DNA from: an uncultured Bacteroidales bacterium
Lineage (GTDB): Bacteria > Bacteroidota > Bacteroidia > Bacteroidales > F082
Direction: 5' to 3'
NCBI GenBank assembly: GCA_937896505.1
Contig: CALBNP010000176.1
Span: 1-30,071, forward strand
DNA length: 30,071 bases
The notes beneath the pieces were generated by a model. That model ran no database searches and was not told the DNA's origin. It saw nothing but the letters and a program-made list of their open reading frames with translations. Shown piece after piece: positions 23,861 through 30,071 of the stretch. Each line of letters opens with the position of its first letter. Position 1 is the stretch's first letter. The translations under genes and the position numbers were made by a program.

Positions 23861-24535
23861 ATGAAGAAGATTCTTTTCACACTTATCGCATTGGTGCTTT
23901 CGGTTGGCTCATACGCCCAACTCATCGCCAACAAGACCGACAATAAAGTCACATTTGGTTTCGACCTCTTCTCCGACATCCAACTCAAGCCAAGCGAAAA
24001 CTGGAATCCACGCGGATTCAACCAAGGCTTCAGCTGTGCCCTCACCTACAATTTCCCATTGGCTGAGAGCAAGGTCCACACCGTTTCGCTCGGTATCGGG
24101 ATGACTTCTCACAACTATTTTTCGTATAGCCGCATCGACAATCCTTACATCACTTCCGAAAATCTCACCATCACGCAAATGCGTGACAAAGAAGGATTCA
24201 AGCGCTATAAAGTCAGTCCAACCTATCTCGACATCCCGTTGGAACTCAAATTCCGTATCGCCGATGCGTGGAAGATTGGCGTTGGATTCAAATTCGGAAT
24301 CCGCTTGGGCACCCGTACAAGATATGTGGGTTATGACGAAACCGACACACACATCGACGTTGTCCAAAACTACATCGCCAATACCGAGCGCTTCGCCTAC
24401 ACAGGCACTTTGCGCGTTGGCTATCGTTGGATCAGCCTTTTCGGTGCCTTCCAATTCAACCAACTGTTCGAATTAGGTCACGATGCACCTAAATTCTTAC
24501 CATTGTCGGTAGGCTTCACGATTTCACCATTCTAA
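23861..24535 (+). CDS. PorT-like outer-membrane beta-barrel protein
   Basis: A 224-residue exported protein. The start is ATG 23861, giving a signal peptide ending SYAQ at residue 20; a longer TTG start upstream would include the promoter. The mature part has alternating aromatic and polar strands typical of an 8- to 10-stranded barrel: KVTFGFDLFSDIQLK, FSCALTYNFPL, VSLGIGMTSHNYF, LDIPLELKFRIADAWKIGVGFKFGI, ended by LRVGYRWISLFGAFQFNQLF and LPLSVGFTISPF. The final Phe is the usual barrel signal for BAM assembly. The motif with LDIPLELK belongs to the PorT/OMP_b-brl_2 type. Its role is unknown. The stop codon touches the queG start codon, so the two genes are co-translated. Confidence 0.8.
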   Translation: MKKILFTLIALVLSVGSYAQLIANKTDNKVTFGFDLFSDIQLKPSENWNPRGFNQGFSCALTYNFPLAESKVHTVSLGIGMTSHNYFSYSRIDNPYITSENLTITQMRDKEGFKRYKVSPTYLDIPLELKFRIADAWKIGVGFKFGIRLGTRTRYVGYDETDTHIDVVQNYIANTERFAYTGTLRVGYRWISLFGAFQFNQLFELGHDAPKFLPLSVGFTISPF

Positions 24536-25465
24536 ATGCCCGATTCGCTTTCAGCGTCGATTGTAGCCGAAGCCCAACGCATTGGCTTTGATGGTTGTGG
24601 AATATCACAGCCCGAATTTCTCGAAACAGATTCAAGACACGTTGAACATTGGCTTGCCGAAGGCTGCCAAGGCACGATGTCGTATCTCGAACGCAACCGT
24701 GAAAAACGCTACGACCCACGGCTTCTTGTTGAAGGGACAAAGAGCATCATCTCGGTGATTTACAACTATTTTCCAGAAGAAAAACTCAATGAAAAGAGTT
24801 ATCATATCGCAAAATATGCCTACGGAGCCGACTATCACGAGGTGGTAAAGAAAAGGCTGAAAGAACTTCTCGACTTCATTGAAACAAAGACAGGAAAACT
24901 TAAAGGCACCCGATTTTTCGTCGATTCGGCACCTGTGCTCGACCGTGCTTGGGCTGCACGATGCGGATTGGGCTTCATCGGGAAGAACACTTCGCTGATC
25001 CATCCGAAAAAAGGCTCGTTCTTCTTCATCGGACACATCTTTCTTCCCATCCAAATCGAACCCGTTGGCGAATTGATTCCCAACCATTGCGGCACTTGCA
25101 CAAAATGCCTCGATGCCTGCCCCACTGGAGCTTTGGACCATCCTTTTCACATCGATGCCAGACGTTGCATCTCCTATCTCACCATTGAACACAAAGGCCC
25201 CATCAATTCCATCGACAAGACCAAATTCAACGATTGGATTTATGGTTGCGACATCTGCCAGGATGTGTGTCCCTACAATCGGTTTTCGGTAGCCAACAAG
25301 GAAAACGCATTCCAGCCTCACGAACAGCTTAAAGAAATGCAAAAAGCCGATTGGCAGCAACTTGACGAAAGCACTTTCTACAAACTATTTTCCAGTTCGG
25401 CAGTCAAACGGGCAGGTTTTGAAGGATTGAAAAGGAATATCGAGTTTATCGCCCAGGAGCCATAA
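24536..25465 (+). CDS. queG: Epoxyqueuosine reductase QueG
   Basis: A 309-residue cytoplasmic enzyme that reduces epoxyqueuosine to queuosine in tRNA, the last step of that pathway, using cobalamin and two 4Fe-4S clusters. The B12-binding domain holds RFFVDSAPVLDRAWA (Asp130 is the likely proton donor) and GLGFIGKNTSLI. The ferredoxin part has Cys185, 188, 191, 195, Cys211 and Cys238, 241, 245 in HCGTCTKCLDACPTGAL and GCDICQDVCPYNRF. The length is that of forms lacking the C-terminal HEAT repeats. It starts immediately after the barrel gene's stop. Its 3' end overlaps the 3' end of the opposite-strand barrel gene by 20 bases. Confidence 0.95.
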   Translation: MPDSLSASIVAEAQRIGFDGCGISQPEFLETDSRHVEHWLAEGCQGTMSYLERNREKRYDPRLLVEGTKSIISVIYNYFPEEKLNEKSYHIAKYAYGADYHEVVKKRLKELLDFIETKTGKLKGTRFFVDSAPVLDRAWAARCGLGFIGKNTSLIHPKKGSFFFIGHIFLPIQIEPVGELIPNHCGTCTKCLDACPTGALDHPFHIDARRCISYLTIEHKGPINSIDKTKFNDWIYGCDICQDVCPYNRFSVANKENAFQPHEQLKEMQKADWQQLDESTFYKLFSSSAVKRAGFEGLKRNIEFIAQEP

Positions 25466-26096
25466 TGTTGTAGGTAACCGTAGCCTGCCAAACCTTGTTA
25501 TAGAAATGCGTAACACGGTTAGATTGCGTGTTATCGACAAAAATGCGGATGGGCAAAAACGAATACATGCCCCTGATGCCAATGCCCCAGTGCTCACTCA
25601 ATTCGAAATGGATACCGACATTGGCCGTCATCGAGAAGAAACGCCAACGCTTGGTGTAAAGAGCCGGCTCACTATTGGCTGACTCGCTATTGTTCATCAA
25701 GAAATCGAAGCTCACACCAGCCTCCAAAGCCAAGAAATCCAAATGTTTACCATTGATGTTGAGCTTTCCCAAATTATAGCGTGCCATGACTGGCATCTCG
25801 GCATAATGAAGATTCAATGAATAAGGATTTTGGCCTGCTTCAACCTCATCGACGCTTGAATGCGCACCGAAAAGCGAGTATTTCAACTCCGTCTGAAGCG
25901 AGAAATTGTCGTCAAAAGGCAAATTGACGTAGGCACCTGCCGTGAAACCAAGATGATGATAGCCCGAATAACGGTCGCCATCAACCTGCGAGATGACACC
26001 ACCCGCCAGCAAACCGCCATTGAACGATTGGGCATAGGATGCCATACCCATGAAAAGCACTGCTAAAAGAAGAATGAATCGGAATCCGTTTTTCAT
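25446..26096 (-). CDS. PorT-like outer-membrane beta-barrel protein
   Basis: A 216-residue exported protein with a signal peptide ending SYAQ at residue 23. The mature chain shows barrel strands: NGGLLAGGVISQVDGDRYSG, seen as LLAGGVISQVDGD then GYHHLGFTAGAYV, FSLQTELKYSLFG, LHYAEMPVMARYNLG, LALEAGVSFDFLM and HWGIGIRGMYSFLPI. The GYHHLGFTAGAYV and EMPVMARYN motifs are typical of PorT-family outer-membrane proteins. It follows the mltF-like gene by 11 bases and is probably co-transcribed with it. It is unlike the plus-strand barrel protein at 23861 in detail, so they look like separate members of a broad family rather than a recent duplication. The stop codon lies within queG's coding end. Confidence 0.83.
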   Translation of the reverse strand: MKNGFRFILLLAVLFMGMASYAQSFNGGLLAGGVISQVDGDRYSGYHHLGFTAGAYVNLPFDDNFSLQTELKYSLFGAHSSVDEVEAGQNPYSLNLHYAEMPVMARYNLGKLNINGKHLDFLALEAGVSFDFLMNNSESANSEPALYTKRWRFFSMTANVGIHFELSEHWGIGIRGMYSFLPIRIFVDNTQSNRVTHFYNKVWQATVTYNIMAPGR

Positions 26097-26107
26097 AACA
26101 AAAGCAA

Positions 26108-27535
26108 TTATTCAACAATCAAAGCCTGATAATGATTGAATCTTTCAATCACTTCTTCCACAAAGCGATAGGTTTCGGAGCCACGCAATGGGCCACATTT
26201 ACAGCACGTATCGTTATAATATTGAGCCTTCGACTTGTTGAGGATGAAATAATCAACATTGTTGTCCCACACAGCCGGATTTTTCCCGTATTTGGAGGCA
26301 AGACGCTGTGCATCCAACACATGTCCCAAACCAGCATTGTAGCCAGCCAAGACGAACTTAGCCCGTTCGACGCTATCAGTTACGCTTCCCGACAAGGCAT
26401 TGTCGAGGAACTTGATGACCTTGCCACCTGCTGCAATCTGTTCTTCGGGCGACGAGTCGTAGCCGATTCCATACTGTTCCATGACCGCAGGCATGAGTTG
26501 CATCAACCCATAGGCGCCTCTGTCACTCTCCAAATCAAGTTGGAACCGTGATTCCTGATAGATGATGGAAGCCAGCAAACGCCAATCCCAACCAATATGC
26601 TTGGCAGTTTTCCTTATGGCGGCATCATACTCTGAGATATGTTCTGGCGACTTGGAAAGAACCGACCTGCTGGTTGTCACATATTTATTCAAGACCCTTC
26701 TCAAGTTCTTCTGCTCGGCATTGTCAATCCAATTGTTGACGGCAATGAGCAACGACGAGTCCTTGTCGCGCCGCAATGCCCAGCCCAAAGGCTGTTCCAC
26801 ACTGACCTCAAGCTGTATGTCCATGCCATTCATGCCTTTGGTGGCCACCTTTGCAATGTATTCATCGACAACCGTATAGTCAATCAGTCCATCGTGCACG
26901 GCATTGACCAATTCCATGCTGCTCAAAGTATCGTTTTCGACAATGAAAATAGTGTCGCCGATTTCTTCCGAAAGATGTTCCAACGACTTCACCGCATGGC
27001 TTCCTTTTGGCACATAGATGGTCTTTCGAGCCAAATCGATAGGCGAACGCAACAATTGGTTTTCAACTTCGTTCACCGTTGACATTGACGACCACCCTTT
27101 TGGCAGCCGCTGCACCAAAACACTTTTCTGCAAGATAATGGGATTGGTGGCCAAGAAATGATTCTTTACTTCTTTTGTCAGGCCTAAACCAGTTGCCACC
27201 ACATCAACCTTGCACGAATCCAACATCTGGAAACAAGTGTCGAGATTGTCGTTAACAATCAGTTCCAACTTGATACCCATCGAATTGCAGAAATCATTCA
27301 ACAATTCATATTCGAAACCTGTAGGGTGCGAATCTTGCATCTTGTAATTGAATGGTGCACAATTGGTTACGGCTACAAAAACCCCTTTATCCATCAAATG
27401 GTCGAGCACTGTTAACGTATCCGTTTCAGCCTCATTCTCGGTCTCCATTTCAACAACATCACTTCCGTGTTGACAAGAAAAAAACACGAAGAGCAATGTC
27501 GTCAAAAAGACATTTGACAATTGTTTTATCTTCAT
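26108..27535 (-). CDS. mltF: MltF-like membrane-bound lytic murein transglycosylase
   Basis: A 475-residue lipoprotein. The signal peptide ends at lipobox Cys21 (VFFSC). Residues about 40-285 form a periplasmic amino-acid-binding-protein fold (SBP type 3; VFVAVTNCAPFNYKM, GFEYELLNDF, DVVATGLGLTKE). Residues about 300-465 form the SLT transglycosylase domain, with catalytic Glu328 in IIYQESRFQ and the following GAYGLMQLMP and AGYNAGLGHV. MltF enzymes cleave the MurNAc-GlcNAc bond of peptidoglycan to form 1,6-anhydro ends, and the binding-protein domain controls activity. Cysteines near the C-terminus (DTCCKCG) are unusual and might bind metal or form disulfides. The gene is first of a two-gene unit with a PorT-like barrel protein. 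It is divergent from the acyltransferase gene. Confidence 0.9.
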   Translation of the reverse strand: MKIKQLSNVFLTTLLFVFFSCQHGSDVVEMETENEAETDTLTVLDHLMDKGVFVAVTNCAPFNYKMQDSHPTGFEYELLNDFCNSMGIKLELIVNDNLDTCFQMLDSCKVDVVATGLGLTKEVKNHFLATNPIILQKSVLVQRLPKGWSSMSTVNEVENQLLRSPIDLARKTIYVPKGSHAVKSLEHLSEEIGDTIFIVENDTLSSMELVNAVHDGLIDYTVVDEYIAKVATKGMNGMDIQLEVSVEQPLGWALRRDKDSSLLIAVNNWIDNAEQKNLRRVLNKYVTTSRSVLSKSPEHISEYDAAIRKTAKHIGWDWRLLASIIYQESRFQLDLESDRGAYGLMQLMPAVMEQYGIGYDSSPEEQIAAGGKVIKFLDNALSGSVTDSVERAKFVLAGYNAGLGHVLDAQRLASKYGKNPAVWDNNVDYFILNKSKAQYYNDTCCKCGPLRGSETYRFVEEVIERFNHYQALIVE

Positions 27536-27554
27536 TTTATCTTCTTTGGTGCCG

Positions 27555-27562
27555 TAAAAGTA
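27555..27562 (-). promoter_or_regulatory. Possible -7 box for the mltF-like gene
   Basis: The minus strand reads TACTTTTA, one mismatch from TAnnTTTG, 19 bases upstream of the ATG at 27535. No well-spaced -33 TTTG is seen. Confidence 0.3.
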
Positions 27563-27613
27563 TAAAAAATAACAATTTGAATAAAAAAACAGCTATTGTT
27601 TTTGCAAGTTTCG

Positions 27614-27621
27614 TAATTTCG
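27614..27621 (+). promoter_or_regulatory. Possible -7 box for the acyltransferase gene
   Basis: TAATTTCG, one mismatch from TAnnTTTG, 19 bases before the ATG at 27641. A TTG at 27596-27598 lies 15 bases upstream, shorter than ideal. Confidence 0.35.
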
Positions 27622-27640
27622 CAACCTAAATTAAAAGAAA

Positions 27641-28933
27641 ATGGCAAAGAAAATACAAGATTCCGACTGGAAATACAACCTGCTTTTGGATTATACCAAC
27701 CTGTTTCACACGCGACGCGCTTACCGCCGTTTTGAGGTTCACGGAGCCAAAAGACTACCCAAAGATGGTGCAATGATTTTTGGTGTCAACCACAGCAACA
27801 CGCTGATGGATGCCTTGGTGATGTGCGCATCGAATCGTCAGAAAAAAGTTTTCATAGCCCGTGGCGATATCTTCAAGAACCCCATCGTCGCCAAGATTCT
27901 GACCTTTTTGCGCATACTGCCCATCTTCCGCATCCGCAATGGTGTGGAAGCCGTCCGCCACAACGACGAGTCAATAAACCAGGCTGTTGACGTTGTTCGC
28001 GACCGCGTGCAACTCTTCATCTTCCCCGAAGGCACCCATCGCACCAAGCACTCGTTGATGCGCATGAGCAAAGGCATTTTCCACATTGCCTTGGATGCCA
28101 ATAACCAATTTGGCAAAGGCACACCGATTTACATTGTCCCTACGGCCATCGAATACGGCGACTATTTCCGTTACCGCAGCACCGCAATGATCAACTACGG
28201 CAAAGCCATCAACGTGACCGATTTCATCAAGAACACCACCGAGGAAAACGAGGCCGTGCAGATGAACATCCTCAAGGAACAGTTGCACGACGAAATCGCC
28301 AAACTTTTCACCTACATCCCTGACGATGAAGACTATGACGCCATCTGGGAAATCGTGAAGATGAAAAACGAAAAACGTGCCGGCAGCCTTTACAAGAAAA
28401 TGCTGCGCAACCGTTCAACAGTTGATAAAGTATTGAAATTCAAGGAAGAAAAACCAGAAGAGGCCAAAAATCTCTTTGAGCGTGTCAAGCAATTTGCCGA
28501 CAACCGAGTCAAAAACCGCATCTCCGTCACATCTACGGCAAAGAAATATCCATTCATCAACTCGCTGTGGAAGCTGTTGGTCCTCATCATCGGCTTGCCT
28601 TATTTCATAGCTTCCGCCGCCGTGAATCTCCCAGTCTGGCTGACGACCCTCATTCTCCACAAACGGTTGAAAGACCCAGCCTTCTGCAACACCGCAAGCT
28701 TCGCTGTGGAAATGATTCTGTTCCCCTTGGTTTTCATCGCCGGAACCATCGTCCTGTTTTGCCTAACACCATGGTATTGGGCTTTGGCCGGTACCATACT
28801 TCTCTATTTCTCATACGTCTTATTCGTTGACTATAAGGAACTTCTGCGTCGTTACGTTTCCGATATCAGATGGGTATTCAAGTCGAAACTCCGCAAGCAA
28901 TATAAGGACTTGAACCTCAACAACCTTTTCTAA
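27641..28933 (+). CDS. Lysophospholipid (glycerolphosphate) acyltransferase family protein
   Basis: A 430-residue membrane-associated acyltransferase. The PlsC-type domain covers about residues 25-240: the catalytic motif is seen as NHSNTLMD (His51, Asp57), then a block with VFIARGDIFKNP and LPIFRIRNG, and the acceptor-binding FPEGTHR at 128-134. His and Asp are five residues apart rather than the usual four (HX4D), a form I recall from a Bacteroidota and eukaryote-like glycerol-3-phosphate acyltransferase group. Two hydrophobic hairpins at the C-terminus (about 307-338 and 360-395) anchor it in the membrane, making it longer than a typical PlsC. It should transfer an acyl chain to a lysophospholipid or glycerol phosphate. 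It ends 12 bases before the phosphatase gene, so both are one unit. Confidence 0.88.
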   Translation: MAKKIQDSDWKYNLLLDYTNLFHTRRAYRRFEVHGAKRLPKDGAMIFGVNHSNTLMDALVMCASNRQKKVFIARGDIFKNPIVAKILTFLRILPIFRIRNGVEAVRHNDESINQAVDVVRDRVQLFIFPEGTHRTKHSLMRMSKGIFHIALDANNQFGKGTPIYIVPTAIEYGDYFRYRSTAMINYGKAINVTDFIKNTTEENEAVQMNILKEQLHDEIAKLFTYIPDDEDYDAIWEIVKMKNEKRAGSLYKKMLRNRSTVDKVLKFKEEKPEEAKNLFERVKQFADNRVKNRISVTSTAKKYPFINSLWKLLVLIIGLPYFIASAAVNLPVWLTTLILHKRLKDPAFCNTASFAVEMILFPLVFIAGTIVLFCLTPWYWALAGTILLYFSYVLFVDYKELLRRYVSDIRWVFKSKLRKQYKDLNLNNLF

Positions 28934-28945
28934 TGCCAAATCACA

Positions 28946-29656
28946 ATGGCAAAACGATGGATTATCCCCGACATTCACGGTTGCTCAAAAACTGTAAGAT
29001 TCCTGCTTGAAAACCAGTTGAAAATCACCAAGCACGATTCAATCTATTTCCTTGGCGATTACATCGACCGTGGCCCTGACGGGAAAGGCGTCATCGACTA
29101 TTTGATGTATCTCGAAAAAGAAGAATACGAAGTGCATTTCATCAAAGGCAACCACGAAGATTTGTGCATCAAGGCATTTGAGGCCGACCAAAAAAAGAAA
29201 CTGTTTGGAGCGAAACATCCCGAACAGAAGGAGTGGGAAGCTGTTGGAGCTAAAGAAACCCTGAAAAGTTTCGGCGTGAAACATCCAAGAGAAATCCCAA
29301 AGACATATATTGATTGGATGAAAAACTGCGTGCCTTACATTGAGTTGGAAGGCTACATCCTCGTCCATGCAGGCATGAACTTCAATGCCGAAAATCCGTT
29401 TAAAGACGAACATAGCATGATGTGGACACGTAACTTCAAGGTGGATTTTAACAAATCAAACGGCAAGAAAGTCATCCATGGTCACATTCCCGTCGATTAT
29501 AGTTTCATGCAACTGGTCATCGATCAGAATGAAAACTATGATTTCATTGCCTTAGACAATGGGGTTTTCTACAATGAAAAACCAGGGATGGGCAACCTGA
29601 TGGCCTTCAATCCCGACACGAAAGAGTTGGTAGCCATGTCGAATATGGACATGTAA
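28946..29656 (+). CDS. Metallophosphatase of the serine/threonine protein phosphatase (PPP) family
   Basis: A 236-residue cytoplasmic calcineurin-like phosphatase. The metal and catalytic motifs occur in order: PDIHG (Asp9, His11), GDYIDRGPD (Asp38), KGNHED (Asn69, His70), VHAGM and VIHGHIP. This is the PPP/ApaH-like signature set, so it may dephosphorylate phosphoproteins or cleave diadenosine tetraphosphate; the sequence does not decide. The insertion between GNHE and HAGM (about 75-145) is Lys-rich. ATG 28946 follows the acyltransferase stop by 12 bases. It converges with the T9SS type B gene, leaving only five bases between stop codons. A protein-phosphatase role is worth noting given the kinase homologue in the window, but the two are not linked. 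Confidence 0.88.
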   Translation: MAKRWIIPDIHGCSKTVRFLLENQLKITKHDSIYFLGDYIDRGPDGKGVIDYLMYLEKEEYEVHFIKGNHEDLCIKAFEADQKKKLFGAKHPEQKEWEAVGAKETLKSFGVKHPREIPKTYIDWMKNCVPYIELEGYILVHAGMNFNAENPFKDEHSMMWTRNFKVDFNKSNGKKVIHGHIPVDYSFMQLVIDQNENYDFIALDNGVFYNEKPGMGNLMAFNPDTKELVAMSNMDM

Positions 29657-29661
29657 TCAGC

Positions 29662-30071
29662 CTAACGGGTTGCCACAACCACAGCGTTCTTGTATTTCTT
29701 TACCACGCCATCGAAGTTAAACACTTCGGTGACAACAACATAAACACCTACTGGAACGCGGTTGTTATGGTTGTCGGTACCATTCCAAATCAGGCTTCCA
29801 TCCTGCCCTACCAATTCGCCTTTTGCCAAATGCCTCACAAGTTGTCCGGCCACATTGAAGATATAGACATTCATGGTATAGCCAGCCTTATCGAAATGAT
29901 AGCTGACGAAACAATCGTCGTCGAAACCGTCGCCATCAGGAGAAAACACTTCAGGAGAAACCATAATTGCATCATCCGATGAATCAACGTTTTGCATCAT
30001 TGAGTTTTCATAACCTGGTGTGCCGAAATGAACGCTTTCGGCTGCCGAATGCCAGTTGCCGGCATCATCAG
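29662..30071 (-). CDS. T9SS type B-sorted surface protein, C-terminal part
   Basis: Only the last 136 residues are in the window; the 5' part lies beyond the right edge. The visible chain begins DDAGNWHSAAES, followed by VHFGTPGYENS, the typical end of a lamin-tail-like beta domain in Bacteroidota surface enzymes and adhesins. A short Asp/Ser linker leads to a type B T9SS C-terminal domain (gliding-motility-associated, CHU_C): VSPEVFSPDGDGFDDDCFVSYHF, read here as FSPDGDGFDDD, then VYIFNVAGQLVRHL, IWNGTDNHNNRVPVGVYVV and the end NAVVVATR. The protein is therefore expected to be carried to the cell surface by T9SS. The catalytic or adhesive part cannot be seen. An ATG at 30000 is internal and not the true start. 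Confidence 0.88.
   Translation of the reverse strand, partial: DDAGNWHSAAESVHFGTPGYENSMMQNVDSSDDAIMVSPEVFSPDGDGFDDDCFVSYHFDKAGYTMNVYIFNVAGQLVRHLAKGELVGQDGSLIWNGTDNHNNRVPVGVYVVVTEVFNFDGVVKKYKNAVVVATR

Noticed and set aside
28946..29656. Phosphatase as the partner of the kinase homologue at 14954
   Set aside because: The two genes are 12 kb apart in different units, and the kinase homologue is predicted inactive; nothing in the sequence links them.

Overview
The window looks like a chromosomal segment of a Bacteroidota bacterium, most likely order Bacteroidales. The signs are type IX secretion (T9SS) C-terminal sorting domains of type A and type B, a PorW/SprE-like T9SS lipoprotein, a FISUMP-domain protein, PorT-like outer-membrane barrels, the TPR-SecG-LptE-sigma-54 activator neighbourhood, and promoters of the TAnnTTTG (-7) type with almost no Shine-Dalgarno sequences. 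I see no rRNA, tRNA, CRISPR array, transposase or prophage gene.

Left part (1-5930). The N-terminus of a type III restriction-modification methyltransferase runs off the left edge. It is divergent from a secreted T9SS-sorted esterase, which is followed by a small PspC protein. Next is a 1074-residue redox enzyme that joins, in one chain, the domains of HcnA/HcnB/HcnC-type (opine, proline or sarcosine-type) amine oxidoreductases plus an 8-Cys ferredoxin module. A 574-base gene-free gap follows, holding palindromic and tandem intergenic repeats.

Minus-strand block (5931-14714). Read in transcription order it is pheT, a receiver-less sigma-54 activator, a small T9SS-sorted protein, a FISUMP protein, a TlpA-like thioredoxin protein, lptE, a TPR protein and secG. 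The three exported proteins sit inside what I recall as a conserved activator-lptE-TPR-secG order. The first two of them carry canonical Shine-Dalgarno sequences, which is odd for this phylum. Repeat elements lie in the gaps around the TlpA and lptE genes.

Plus-strand block (14954-22396). A strong promoter drives a run of closely spaced genes: a membrane protein kinase homologue whose catalytic Asp is replaced by Asn (predicted pseudokinase), porW/sprE, a bactofilin, folE, fabD and an S41 C-terminal processing protease. This joins envelope/T9SS assembly genes with folate and fatty-acid housekeeping genes.

Right part (22398-30071). These are shorter units: a LiuC-like enoyl-CoA hydratase (minus), a small acidic unknown protein, an outer-membrane barrel plus queG (plus), an MltF-like lytic transglycosylase with a second barrel (minus), a lysophospholipid acyltransferase with a metallophosphatase (plus), and the C-terminus of a T9SS type B surface protein running off the right edge (minus).

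The most interesting items are the predicted pseudokinase coupled to PorW/SprE, the single-chain HcnABC-like oxidoreductase, the Shine-Dalgarno-led T9SS genes, and the perfect 28-bp palindrome abutting a start codon. All assignments rest on reading motifs by eye; no database search was run.
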